NCBI GenBank assembly: GCA_902786615.1
Contig: CADADE010000015.1
Location: 62,001-126,000, forward strand
Reading direction: 5' to 3'
From: Oscillospiraceae bacterium
Lineage (GTDB): Bacteria > Bacillota_A > Clostridia > Oscillospirales > Oscillospiraceae
Length of the DNA: 64,000 bases
Shown: positions 1 through 7,140 of the stretch, one piece after another
How positions within the stretch are numbered: the stretch's first letter is position 1
How the letters are laid out: the number at the start of each line of letters is the position of its first letter
Notes under the pieces: generated by a model
What the model saw: only the letters and a program-made list of their open reading frames with translations
Database searches by the model: none
Told to the model about the DNA's origin: nothing
Position numbers and translations under genes: made by a program

Positions 1-1003
1 GGATGCGGGTGATCATGCGCGGCACGTTGCGGTGCAGGACGCAGAGCCTGCACACGCCCATGCGCGAGAGCGTCGCGTCCGGCAGGTTCACGGAGTTTTT
101 GATGTTGCCGTTTAAGAGATAGTCGTAGAGCTCCATCGCGGCCATGGCGGCGCAGCGGTCCTCGCTCTCCGGGGTGCAGGCCCCCAGATGGGGCATGGCG
201 ATCACGTTCGGGGCCTGGAGGATGACCTTGTTCGGGAAGTCGGTGACGTATTTGCCGACCCTGCCGCAGTCGAGGGCGCGGGTCATGGCCTCGTCGTCCA
301 CCACCTCGGCGCGGGACTCGTTCACGATGCGCACGCCCATCTTCATCTTGGAGAAGGCCTCGTCGTCAAACATGTGGTGGGTTTGGGTGTTGTAGGGGAC
401 GTTGATGCTGATATAGTCGGCCTTGGCGTAGATGGTGTCCACATCCTCGGCCTTGATGACGTCGCGGGAGAGGCGCCAGGCGGCGTCCACGGACATGAAG
501 GGATCGTAGCCGTAGACCACCATGCCGAGATCGAGCGCGGCGTTGGCAACGAGCGCGCCGATCGCGCCGAGGCCGATCACGCCGAGGGTCTTGCCCAGAA
601 GCTCCGGGCCGGCGAAGGAGGACTTGCCGCGCTCCACCATCTCCGGGATCTCGTCGCCCTTGTCGGCGATGCTGCGCACCCAGTCGATGGCCCCGATCAT
701 ATCGCGCGAGGACATGACCAGCGAGGCGATCTCCTGCTCCTTGACGGCTTCGGCGTTCGCGCCGGGGCTGTTGAAGACGACGATGCCGCGCTCCGCGCAC
801 TCCTCGATGGGGATATTGTTGAAGCCCGCGCCGGCGCGCGCGATGGCGAGAAGATTCTCCCCGAATTCCATGCCGTGGAGATTCGCGCTGCGGATGAGCA
901 TGCCGTCGGGGTTTTCCACGTCCGGCCCGACCTCGCACCCGCGCTTGAGAAGCGCCCCGGTGCCGTGCTCGGAAATGGTGTTCATGGTTCTGATCTTAAA
1001 CAT
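1..1003 (-). CDS. serA: D-3-phosphoglycerate dehydrogenase, 3' end beyond the window
   Basis: This enzyme oxidises 3-phosphoglycerate to 3-phosphohydroxypyruvate, the first step of serine synthesis in the cytoplasm. Reading the minus strand from the ATG at 1003 gives one open frame to the window edge. It holds the 2-hydroxyacid dehydrogenase hallmarks: a Rossmann motif GVIGLGAIG near residue 145, an NVPYNTQTHHM segment, NESRAEVVDD, and HLGACTPESEDRCA. The start overlaps the end of serC by 8 bases (ATGTTTAA), so the two genes are translationally coupled. The C-terminal region (a possible ACT domain) lies outside the window, so the protein is incomplete here for positional reasons only. Confidence 0.93.
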   Translation of the reverse strand, partial: MFKIRTMNTISEHGTGALLKRGCEVGPDVENPDGMLIRSANLHGMEFGENLLAIARAGAGFNNIPIEECAERGIVVFNSPGANAEAVKEQEIASLVMSSRDMIGAIDWVRSIADKGDEIPEMVERGKSSFAGPELLGKTLGVIGLGAIGALVANAALDLGMVVYGYDPFMSVDAAWRLSRDVIKAEDVDTIYAKADYISINVPYNTQTHHMFDDEAFSKMKMGVRIVNESRAEVVDDEAMTRALDCGRVGKYVTDFPNKVILQAPNVIAMPHLGACTPESEDRCAAMAAMELYDYLLNGNIKNSVNLPDATLSRMGVCRLCVLHRNVPRMITRI

Positions 1004-2078
1004 GTCTGACTTCAAACTCCTTCATATAGTCGACCAGCGCCCTCACGCCCTCCACGGGCATGGCGTTGTAGACGGAGGCGCGCATGCCCCCGGCGATCTT
1101 GTGGCCCTTGAGATTCAGAAGGCCGCGCTCCGCCGCGCCCTTGATGAATTCGGCGTCGGTGTCGGCGTCCCCGGTGCGGAAGGTGACGTTCATAAAGCTC
1201 CGGGAGCCGGGCAGGGCGTGGGCCTTGAACAGGCGGCTCTCGTCCAGGAAATCATAGAGCAGGCCCGCGCGCTCGCGCTTTCTCGCGTCCATGGCCTTGA
1301 CGCCGCCCTGGGCGATCACCCAGTCGAGCGTGAGATTGAGCATGTAGATGCACCAGCAGGGCGGGGTGTTGAGCATGGAGCCGGTCTCGATCATGGTTTT
1401 ATAGCTCAAAATTTTCGGGGTGTACGGCAGCTCCCGTCCCGCGAGGCGTTTGTCCACGATCACCACCGTGAGGCCCGCGGGGGCCATGTTCTTCTGCGCG
1501 CCCGCGTAGATGAGGCCGAACTTCGACACGTCCACCTCGCGCGAGAGGATGTCGGAGGACATGTCGCACACGAGCGGCGCGGGCGTCTGGGGCACATACT
1601 GCCACTCGGTGCCGTAAATGGTGTTGTTCGCGCAGTAGTAGAAATATTTCGCGTCCGGCGTGAGGCGCAGCTCCGCCTGGGTCGGGATGCGGTCGTGGCC
1701 CGTGGGCTTGGTATCGGCCGCGATGTGCACCGTGCCGTACTTTTCCGCCTCCTCGGCGGCCTTGTTTGAAAAGTTTCCCGTCACGGCGTAATCGGCTGTC
1801 CCGCCCTCCAGAAGGTTCATGGGGATGGCGGCAAACTGCGTGGTCGCGCCGCCCTGCAGAAGCAGGATCTCATGCGTGTCCGGCACGTTCATGAGCTGCC
1901 GGAGCTTTAAGCAGGCGGAATCAAAGACCTCCTGAAACAGGGCGCTGCGGTGGCTGATCTCCATGACGGACATGCCGCTGCCGCGGAAGTTCAGCAGCTC
2001 CGCCGCCGCGGTTTTCAGCGCGCTCTCCGGCATGGTGGACGGCCCCGGCGCAAAATTATAGACCTGATCTCTCAGCAT
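996..2078 (-). CDS. serC: Phosphoserine aminotransferase
   Basis: A PLP-dependent aminotransferase of 360 residues that converts 3-phosphohydroxypyruvate and glutamate to phosphoserine, the second step of serine synthesis. The N-terminus reads VYNFAPGPSTMPE, typical of SerC, followed by the GSGMSVMEISHRS block and, near residue 190, the PLP-lysine region YAGAQKNMAPAG. I place the start at 2078 because AAAGGAG lies at a good distance upstream; an in-frame ATG 30 bases earlier lies upstream of this site. It is the first gene of a serC-serA operon, and its last codons overlap the serA start. Confidence 0.95.
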   Translation of the reverse strand: MLRDQVYNFAPGPSTMPESALKTAAAELLNFRGSGMSVMEISHRSALFQEVFDSACLKLRQLMNVPDTHEILLLQGGATTQFAAIPMNLLEGGTADYAVTGNFSNKAAEEAEKYGTVHIAADTKPTGHDRIPTQAELRLTPDAKYFYYCANNTIYGTEWQYVPQTPAPLVCDMSSDILSREVDVSKFGLIYAGAQKNMAPAGLTVVIVDKRLAGRELPYTPKILSYKTMIETGSMLNTPPCWCIYMLNLTLDWVIAQGGVKAMDARKRERAGLLYDFLDESRLFKAHALPGSRSFMNVTFRTGDADTDAEFIKGAAERGLLNLKGHKIAGGMRASVYNAMPVEGVRALVDYMKEFEVRHV

Positions 2079-2106
2079 TGTACCCATCTCCTTTATGATC
2101 CCACAC

Positions 2107-2136
2107 ATTTTACAATATGTAACGATGCTTCGTCAA
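2107..2136 (-). promoter_or_regulatory. Promoter of serC-serA
   Basis: On the minus strand a TTGACG -35 box (2131-2136) and a TAAAAT -10 box (2107-2112) are separated by 18 bases. They lie just upstream of the serC ribosome binding site and downstream of the terminator hairpin at 2151-2178. Confidence 0.6.
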
Positions 2137-2150
2137 TGTGCCATTTATAC

Positions 2151-2178
2151 GAAACAGCCCCGAAAACGGGGCTGTTTC
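2151..2178. terminator. Terminator hairpin between serC and the peptide modules
   Basis: A perfect 12-bp stem GAAACAGCCCCG with an AAAA loop. On the plus strand it is followed by CATGCATCTTTTTATT. It shields the serC promoter from transcripts arriving from the small-peptide modules on the minus strand. Confidence 0.7.
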
Positions 2179-2301
2179 ATGCATCTTTTTATTGTTTTTA
2201 GCCGAGCGGCTGGAAGATCACATAGACCACCGCGTCCATGGCGGGCATGACGAAGGTCTGGGACTCGGTGACGTCTTTCATAACGCGGGGCGCTTTGTCG
2301 C

Positions 2302-2329
2302 TTGACAAAACATCCCCGCGTGGTATAAT
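2302..2329 (+). promoter_or_regulatory. Strong promoter of putative antisense RNA, copy 1
   Basis: TTGACA (2302-2307), a 16-base spacer and TATAAT (2324-2329) preceded by TGG, an extended -10. Nothing recognisable as a protein gene lies downstream on this strand before the convergent peptide gene, so it most likely drives a small RNA. Confidence 0.8.
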
Positions 2330-2335
2330 GAAAAT

Positions 2336-2437
2336 ACAAAAGGGCGCTGTTGATTTGACGGTTGGCCCGATACGAGATTCAACTTTCGTTGACCGCACGG
2401 GTGCCAGCCGGGCGGTCAACAAGCTTTTAAAAGCTTA
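2336..2437 (+). ncRNA. Putative antisense (antitoxin) RNA, copy 1; 3' end uncertain
   Basis: The start is inferred 7 bases after the TATAAT at 2324-2329. The transcript would contain a hairpin with arms GTTGACCGC (2388-2396) and GCGGTCAAC (2412-2420), then the palindrome at 2421-2436 that abuts the stop codon of the convergent peptide gene. There is no clear T-run, so the RNA may run further into the peptide gene. It would be complementary to the 3' part of the peptide mRNA. It could instead be a small RNA with other targets. Confidence 0.5.
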
Positions 2438-2521
2438 GGTTGCCTTTGGCGCTATGTACAGCATGATCACAAGGATCACGATGAGGCACAGCACAAAGCG
2501 AAGCATTCTCCGCTTCTCCAT
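2435..2521 (-). CDS. 28-residue hydrophobic peptide, candidate type I toxin (copy 1)
   Basis: The peptide begins MEKRRMLRF, continues with about 15 hydrophobic residues (VLCLIVILVIMLYIA), and ends PKAT. A positively charged start, one membrane span and a tiny polar tail are typical of type I toxins such as Ldr or Ibs, though I see no direct homology. The start is fixed by GGGAGG eight bases upstream of the ATG. The gene has its own promoter (2622-2650) and a leader of about 95 bases. It converges on the strong plus-strand promoter at 2302. The alternative is a non-toxic small membrane protein. Confidence 0.75.
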   Translation of the reverse strand: MEKRRMLRFVLCLIVILVIMLYIAPKAT

Positions 2522-2621
2522 AAGCCCCACCTCCCCTCATCGGGAAAGTGGCCAACCGCCATAGTTTCAACAGCGCGCCTTTCGCCGGATTGCTCCGGTA
2601 GGCTCTTGCGAGCTTGTGCTC

Positions 2622-2650
2622 ATTCTACCCGTTGCGTCACGGTTTGTCAA
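2622..2650 (-). promoter_or_regulatory. Promoter of small peptide copy 1
   Basis: On the minus strand, TTGACA (2645-2650), a 17-base spacer and TAGAAT (2622-2627). The inferred start near 2615 gives a leader of about 95 bases that contains a CCGGA/TCCGG hairpin and the Shine-Dalgarno sequence GGGAGG. Confidence 0.8.
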
Positions 2651-2681
2651 TTCCCGGAATCCGGGACAGCGTTTTCACCGC

Positions 2682-2709
2682 TTGACAAAACATCCCCGCG
2701 TGGTATAAT
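2682..2709 (+). promoter_or_regulatory. Strong promoter of putative antisense RNA, copy 2
   Basis: TTGACA (2682-2687), a 16-base spacer and an extended TATAAT (2704-2709), identical to copy 1 over the whole promoter. Confidence 0.8.
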
Positions 2710-2715
2710 GAAAAT

Positions 2716-2817
2716 ACAAAAGGGCGCTGTTGATTTGACGGTTGACCCTATGCAGTCGAATAATTAGTTGACCGCTCGGGGACCAGCCGGGCGGTCAACA
2801 AGCTTTTAAAAAGCTTA
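2716..2817 (+). ncRNA. Putative antisense (antitoxin) RNA, copy 2; 3' end uncertain
   Basis: Inferred start 7 bases after the -10 box. It has the same layout as copy 1: the hairpin GTTGACCGC/GCGGTCAAC, then AAGCTTTTAAAAAGCTT touching the stop codon of the second peptide gene. The segment before the hairpin differs strongly from copy 1, as expected if each RNA recognises its own partner. No experimental support is visible in the sequence. Confidence 0.5.
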
Positions 2818-2901
2818 GTAAGCCTTTGGCGCTATGTACAGCATGATCACAAGGATCACGATGAGGCACAGCACAAAGCGAAGGATTCTCCGCTTATCCA
2901 T
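2815..2901 (-). CDS. 28-residue hydrophobic peptide, candidate type I toxin (copy 2)
   Basis: This differs from copy 1 at only three residues: D for E at position 2, I for M at position 6, and a C-terminal Y for T. The hydrophobic span VLCLIVILVIMLYIA is identical. The start is supported by the same GGGAGG sequence. The promoter at 3001-3029 overlaps the end of mtaB. Conservation of the peptide next to divergence of the flanking RNA segment argues that the frame is translated and under selection. Confidence 0.75.
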   Translation of the reverse strand: MDKRRILRFVLCLIVILVIMLYIAPKAY

Positions 2902-3000
2902 AAGCCCCACCTCCCCTCATCGGGAAGTGGCCAACCGCCATAGTTTCAACAGCGCGCCTTTCGCCGGATTGCTCCGGTGGCCTCTTACGAGGTTATGCTC

Positions 3001-3029
3001 ATTCTACACAGTATTTCAGTTTTCGTCAA
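3001..3029 (-). promoter_or_regulatory. Promoter of small peptide copy 2, overlapping mtaB
   Basis: On the minus strand, TTGACG (3024-3029), a 17-base spacer and TAGAAT (3001-3006). The -35 box uses the last leucine-aspartate codons of mtaB, and the mtaB stop codon sits in the spacer. Confidence 0.75.
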
Positions 3030-4338
3030 GTTTTCTCTGCAAAGGAACGTCAAACGCAATCGCGCCGCACAGGGTCTCGCCCTCGACGCGCTCGATGCGC
3101 ACGTCGAGGAGCTGACCGCGCAGGGTCGAGCCCTCGACCCGCACAGGCATATAGGTGTCGCTGTGGCCGGTGCAGAAGCCGTCCTCCTCCGACTCGAACA
3201 GCACGGGCAGGGTCTGACCCACGCAGGCGGCGAGAAAGTCCCGGTGCATCGCGTCGCACAGGCGCTGCTGCTCATGGGCGCGCTCCTCCTTCACCTTCTT
3301 CGGGCACTGGTCGGGCATCGCGTCCGCGGGCGTGCCGGGGCGGCGGGAGTACGGGAAGACGTGCATGGCGGCAAAGCGGCAGCGTTCGAGAAAGGCGGCG
3401 GTCGCGGCGTTGTCCGCGTCCGTCTCGCCGGGGAAGCCGGTGATGAGATCGCCGGTCAGGGCGCAGCCGGGGAAATAGCGGCGCAGAAGCTCCGTCTTTT
3501 CAAAAAATGTCGCGGTATCGTATTTGCGGTTCATGGCCTTTAAGGTACGGTCGCAGCCCGATTGCAGGGACAGGTGGAAGTGGCGGCAGAGCTTGCCCGT
3601 CGCGGAAAGGCGCCTGCAGAAATCCTCGGTGATGACCGTCGGCTCCAGCGAGCCGAGGCGGATGCGCATGTGGGGGCTTGCCGCCGCCACAGCCTCGATC
3701 ACGTCGGCAAGGCCGGGCTTTCCGGGCAGGTCCACGCCGTAGGAGGCGACCTCGATGCCGGTGAGGACGATTTCGCGGTAGCCCTCGGCGTCAAGCCTCG
3801 CGGCTTCCCGCGCGGCCTCGTCGCAGGGGAGACTGCGCAGCCGCCCGCGCGTATAGGGAATGACGCAGTAGGAGCAGAAGTTCACGCAGCCGTCCTGAAT
3901 CTTGAGCATCGCGCGGGTGCGGTGATCCACCGCCCCGGCGGGCAGGCGCTCGATCTCCCGGCGCTTGAAGGGCTCGTCAATGTCGCGGGTCTTCTCCCCC
4001 GCCGTGCAGGCCCTGACCACCGCGTCCACCAGCTTCTGCCGGTCCGCCGCGCCGAAAATCACGTCCGCCCCGATCTCCTGCACCGCGTCCGGCTCGATCT
4101 GGGAGTAGCAGCCGCACACGGCCAGCACCGCGCCGGGGTTCTCGTCGCGCAGGCGGCGGATGGTCTGGCGGGACTTGCGCCCGCTCTCGGCGGTCACGGC
4201 GCAGGTGTTGACGATCACGGCGTCCGCGATCTCGCCGGGTACGGCGCGCTCAAAGCCGCGTTCGGATAAAAAGCCCTCCATGGCCTGGGTCTCATACTGG
4301 TTGACCTTGCAGCCGAGAGTGGATATAATATACTTCAT
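3016..4338 (-). CDS. mtaB: tRNA t6A37 methylthiotransferase MtaB
   Basis: A radical-SAM methylthiotransferase (440 residues) that adds a methylthio group to N6-threonylcarbamoyladenosine at position 37 of ANN-decoding tRNAs. The N-terminal UPF0004 domain begins with STLGCKVNQYETQAM and carries further cysteines (NTCAV, CGCYSQ) for one iron-sulfur cluster. The radical-SAM motif CVNFCSYCVIPYTRGR follows near residue 150 for the second cluster. A C-terminal TRAM-like segment ends the protein. AGGAG precedes the ATG. The final codons double as the -35 region of the neighbouring small-peptide promoter. Confidence 0.93.
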   Translation of the reverse strand: MKYIISTLGCKVNQYETQAMEGFLSERGFERAVPGEIADAVIVNTCAVTAESGRKSRQTIRRLRDENPGAVLAVCGCYSQIEPDAVQEIGADVIFGAADRQKLVDAVVRACTAGEKTRDIDEPFKRREIERLPAGAVDHRTRAMLKIQDGCVNFCSYCVIPYTRGRLRSLPCDEAAREAARLDAEGYREIVLTGIEVASYGVDLPGKPGLADVIEAVAAASPHMRIRLGSLEPTVITEDFCRRLSATGKLCRHFHLSLQSGCDRTLKAMNRKYDTATFFEKTELLRRYFPGCALTGDLITGFPGETDADNAATAAFLERCRFAAMHVFPYSRRPGTPADAMPDQCPKKVKEERAHEQQRLCDAMHRDFLAACVGQTLPVLFESEEDGFCTGHSDTYMPVRVEGSTLRGQLLDVRIERVEGETLCGAIAFDVPLQRKLDEN

Positions 4339-4359
4339 GCTGTTCTCCTTCTGTGTATT

Positions 4360-4511
4360 GCCTTCCCCTTGAGGGGAAGGTGCCCCGAAGGGGCGGATGA
4401 GGTGTCACCCTCGCGGCCTGTACGAAGCTTGGTTAAAGACATGACCTCCACCTCATCCGTCATGGCCTCGCGGGGGATCGGCCATGCCACCTTCCCCTCA
4501 AGGGGAAGGCA
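4360..4511. repeat. Dispersed palindromic repeat, family B, copy 1
   Basis: The ends are inverted copies of each other (GCCTTCCCCTTGAGGGGAAG at the left and its complement at the right). The interior contains GGTGCCCCGAAGGGGCGGAT, GGTGTCACCCTCGCGG and CCTCCACCTCATCC. A second copy lies at 36694-36855. It fills the space between the mtaB and cysteine desulfurase starts and could fold into one long hairpin. No open reading frame is plausible here. Confidence 0.8.
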
Positions 4512-4559
4512 GGGCAAGGTCATTTTACATAATTTATTTACATAAAGAGGTTAACATAA

Positions 4560-5690
4560 TTGGAACACTATCTTGACAACGCCGCCACGACGCGGGTCTG
4601 CCCCGAGGCGGCTCAGGCCGCGCTGGACGCGATGCTGAACGACTACGGCAACCCCAGCTCCACCTACACCAAGGGGCGCGAGGCGAAGAAGCTGCTCGAC
4701 CGGGCGCGCAGGAGCGTCGCCGGGGCGCTGGGCTGCGAGAGCGCAGAGCTGGTGTTTACCTCCTGCGGCTCTGAGAGCGACAACTGGGCGCTGCTCTCCG
4801 GGGCGGACGCGATGGCGCGCAGGGGCAGGCACGTCATCACTTCCCTTGTGGAGCATGACGCGGTGCGAAAATCCGCCGAAGAGCTGGAGCGCCGTGGCTT
4901 TGAAGTGACCTATCTCAAGCCCGACCGCAGCGGGGCGATCCTGCCGGAGACGCTGCGCGCGGCCCTCCGCCCTGATACTATACTCGTTTCGCTCATGCTG
5001 GTCAACAACGAAACCGGGGCCGTGACGGATATTGCCGCCATGTCGCGGGTTTTGAAGGAGGCCGGGTCGCAGGCCCTGCTGCACACGGACGCGGTGCAGG
5101 GCTTCATGAAGCTGGACTTCACACCGAAGAGCCTGGGGGCCGATCTCGTCAGCATCAGCGGGCACAAGATCCACGCGCCCAAGGGGATCGGCGCGCTCTA
5201 TATCCGCAAGGGCCTGCGCCTGCGCCCGTTCCTTCTCGGCGGCGCGCAGGAGGACGGACGCCGCGCCGGGACCGAGGCCATGCCGCAGATCGCCGCCTTC
5301 GGCGAGGCCACGCGCATCGCAAAGGCGGGGCTCAAGGAGAACGCCGCGCACATGGCTTTCCTCAAAGCCCGGACCGCCGAGAGGCTCCGCGCCGAGATCC
5401 CGGAAGTGCGCGTTCTGGATACCGCCGCGCCGCACATCCTCTCCGTCGCCCTGCCGGGCTTTCGGAGCGAGGTGCTCATGAACTTTCTCGAGGCGCGGGA
5501 AATTTACGTCTCCCGCAGCTCCGCCTGCAAAAAGGGCGCGCGCAGCCACGTATTGGAGGCCATCGGCATGGACCCGCGCCTTATCGACGGGGCGCTTCGC
5601 ATCGGGTTCAGCCGCTTCAATACCGAGGAGGACGCGGACTGCCTCTGCGCCGCGCTCGCGGAGGCAAGCAAAACGCTCGCCCACCGATAA
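4560..5690 (+). CDS. Cysteine desulfurase, NifS/IscS family
   Basis: A PLP enzyme (376 residues) that takes sulfur from cysteine for iron-sulfur clusters or tRNA thiolation. It starts with YLDNAATTRVCPEA and has the cofactor regions SCGSESDN and HTDAVQGF. The PLP lysine is in SISGHKIHAPKGIG near residue 205. The mobile-loop cysteine is in SRSSACKKGARSH near residue 325, close to the usual position. The start is TTG at 4560 with AGAGG upstream; no ATG is available nearby. No iscU or thiI-like partner is adjacent, so the sulfur acceptor is unknown. Confidence 0.9.
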   Translation: MEHYLDNAATTRVCPEAAQAALDAMLNDYGNPSSTYTKGREAKKLLDRARRSVAGALGCESAELVFTSCGSESDNWALLSGADAMARRGRHVITSLVEHDAVRKSAEELERRGFEVTYLKPDRSGAILPETLRAALRPDTILVSLMLVNNETGAVTDIAAMSRVLKEAGSQALLHTDAVQGFMKLDFTPKSLGADLVSISGHKIHAPKGIGALYIRKGLRLRPFLLGGAQEDGRRAGTEAMPQIAAFGEATRIAKAGLKENAAHMAFLKARTAERLRAEIPEVRVLDTAAPHILSVALPGFRSEVLMNFLEAREIYVSRSSACKKGARSHVLEAIGMDPRLIDGALRIGFSRFNTEEDADCLCAALAEASKTLAHR

Positions 5691-5692
5691 GC

Positions 5693-5728
5693 AATTCACC
5701 GCCGGAGCTTCCGGCGGTGAATTTATTT
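5693..5728 (+). terminator. Terminator of the cysteine desulfurase gene
   Basis: A 14-bp stem AATTCACCGCCGGA with a three-base loop, followed by TATTT. It lies immediately after the stop codon and immediately before the family C repeat. Confidence 0.85.
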
Positions 5729-5730
5729 AA

Positions 5731-5868
5731 GGCAACACCGCACAATCCGCCTTCGGCATCTTTCAGAAAAATCGCGCTCTGATTTTGTCACTTTTTCTTG
5801 CAATACACAAAGTATTCCTGCGAAAAACTGCCTTCATCAGAACCCAATTTTTCTCGAAATCTGCCTTG
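5731..5868. repeat. MITE-like repeat, family C, copy 1 (right end missing)
   Basis: It begins GGCAACACCGCACAAT and matches the complete copy at 43974-44132 along its length, through the AATCTGC segment near 5863, but the right terminal repeat is absent. Its complementary strand supplies the last codons of the permease gene (stop at 5763). A lone terminal sequence of the same family occurs at 7423-7438. Confidence 0.75.
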
Positions 5869-7094
5869 AGCGTCACGGGGTCGATGTGATCCACGCCCTC
5901 GTAGTCCTTCTCCTCCTCCGGCAGGTCGCTGCGCCGGAGGCGCTTTTTGATGCCCTCGTTGACGAAGGTATAGATCACGACGAAGATCGGCACGCCGAGC
6001 ACCATGCCCCAGAAGCCGAAGAGCCCCGCCCCCACGATGATGGAGAACATGACCCAGAAGCCGCTGATGCCGACGGAGTTGCCCAGGATCTTCGGGCCGA
6101 TGAAGTTGCCGTCGAGCTGCTGGAGCAGGATGACGAAGATGATGAAGACCAGGCACTTGACCGGGTCGACCATCAGGATGATGATGGCGCTCGGCACCGC
6201 GCCGATCAGCGGGCCGAAGAAGGGAATGATATTCGTCACGCCGATCATCACGCTCACAAGCAGGGCGTAGGGCATTTTGAAGATCACGCAGAAGATATAG
6301 CAGATCAGGCCGATGATGGCCGAATCCAGGAGCTTGCCGTTCAAGAAGCCGATAAAGGTGCGGTCGGTAAAGCGCAGGGCGTCCAGGAATTTCTTGGCGG
6401 ATTCCACGCTCATGAAGCTGTAGAGAAGGCGCTTGGCCCTCGCCTTGAAGCCCTCCATATCATAGAGGACGTAGACCGAGACGATCACGCCGATGACGAG
6501 GTTATACACCGTCGTCACCACATAGCGCACGCCCGTGCCGACGTTTGACAGGAGGCTCCCCAGCTTCGGCAGGATGGTCGTCTGCAGCCAGGAGATGATG
6601 TTGGTGTTCACGTCCCCCAGGGTCTGGGCGACGTATTTGCTGATCTCGGGATAGTCGGCCAGAAGCTTCGTGGCCCAGTTGGTGAGCGATTCGATATAGG
6701 TCGGGGAGTTTACCACGATGGTCTCAATGCTGCTGTATAACTGCGGGATGATGAGGAAGAAGAGGCCGGTAATGAGGGCCAGCATGAAAATCTCCGCCAG
6801 GATGACCGAGATCATGCGCGCCGCGCGGCTCCCCTTTTCCGTTTTGCGGAAAAGCCTGTCAAAGAGAGGGCCGAAGACCCGGTTTTTCAGGAGCTTCACC
6901 AGCGGGTTCAGGAGATAGGCGATCACAAGGCCGAAGATAAAGGGGCTGAGGATTTCCAGCAGTCTCGTGAGACCCTGCTTGAGCTCGTCCAGATAGTTGA
7001 GGGCCATGTAGAACAGGATGGAACAGGCGATCACGCAGAAGGCCGTGATCCCCCAGTACAGATATTTTTTGTCCCATCGGAAAAACCGTCTCAT
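5763..7094 (-). CDS. AI-2E family transporter (UPF0118), C-terminus grafted from a repeat
   Basis: A polytopic membrane protein of 443 residues from the PF01594 family, whose members are proposed exporters or ion antiporters. Two N-terminal spans (YLYWGITAFCVIACSILFYM and PFIFGLVIAYLLNPLV) precede a soluble region. The conserved C-terminal block includes TNIIPFFGPLIGAVPSAII and LDGNFIGPKILGNSVG. The start at 7094 has GGAGGAG upstream. The last 30 or so codons (after DPVTLKA) lie in the family C repeat, so the natural C-terminus has been replaced. The substrate is unknown. Confidence 0.85.
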   Translation of the reverse strand: MRRFFRWDKKYLYWGITAFCVIACSILFYMALNYLDELKQGLTRLLEILSPFIFGLVIAYLLNPLVKLLKNRVFGPLFDRLFRKTEKGSRAARMISVILAEIFMLALITGLFFLIIPQLYSSIETIVVNSPTYIESLTNWATKLLADYPEISKYVAQTLGDVNTNIISWLQTTILPKLGSLLSNVGTGVRYVVTTVYNLVIGVIVSVYVLYDMEGFKARAKRLLYSFMSVESAKKFLDALRFTDRTFIGFLNGKLLDSAIIGLICYIFCVIFKMPYALLVSVMIGVTNIIPFFGPLIGAVPSAIIILMVDPVKCLVFIIFVILLQQLDGNFIGPKILGNSVGISGFWVMFSIIVGAGLFGFWGMVLGVPIFVVIYTFVNEGIKKRLRRSDLPEEEKDYEGVDHIDPVTLKADFEKNWVLMKAVFRRNTLCIARKSDKIRARFF

Positions 7095-7140
7095 TCGCCG
7101 CTCCTCCCCGGGCCAGCGCCCGGCATTCATTTCGCCCCTT

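Larger units (their letters stand above)
2297..3029. repeat. Tandem duplication of a 380-bp small-peptide/antisense module
   Basis: The segment starting at the TTGACA at 2302 is repeated from the TTGACA at 2682, a period of 380 bases. Each unit contains, left to right: a strong plus-strand promoter, a short transcribed region with a 9-bp GTTGACCGC-type hairpin, the palindrome AAGCTTTTAAAAGCTT (with one extra A in copy 2), a minus-strand gene for a 28-residue hydrophobic peptide, a roughly 95-base leader, and a minus-strand promoter. The peptide genes and leaders are nearly identical between copies. The stretch between the plus-strand promoter region and the hairpin (about 2367-2387 against 2747-2767) has diverged most. 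Confidence 0.85.

Noticed and set aside
2198..2281. A 27-codon minus-strand frame (begins MKDVTESQTF) between the serC terminator and the first peptide module.
   Set aside because: No ribosome binding site or promoter of its own, and it is not repeated in the second module, unlike the 28-residue peptides.
2297..3029. Assignment of the duplicated module to the Fst/par family.
   Set aside because: The convergent layout is similar, but the peptide does not resemble Fst and the repeats at the RNA starts are inverted, not direct as in par.
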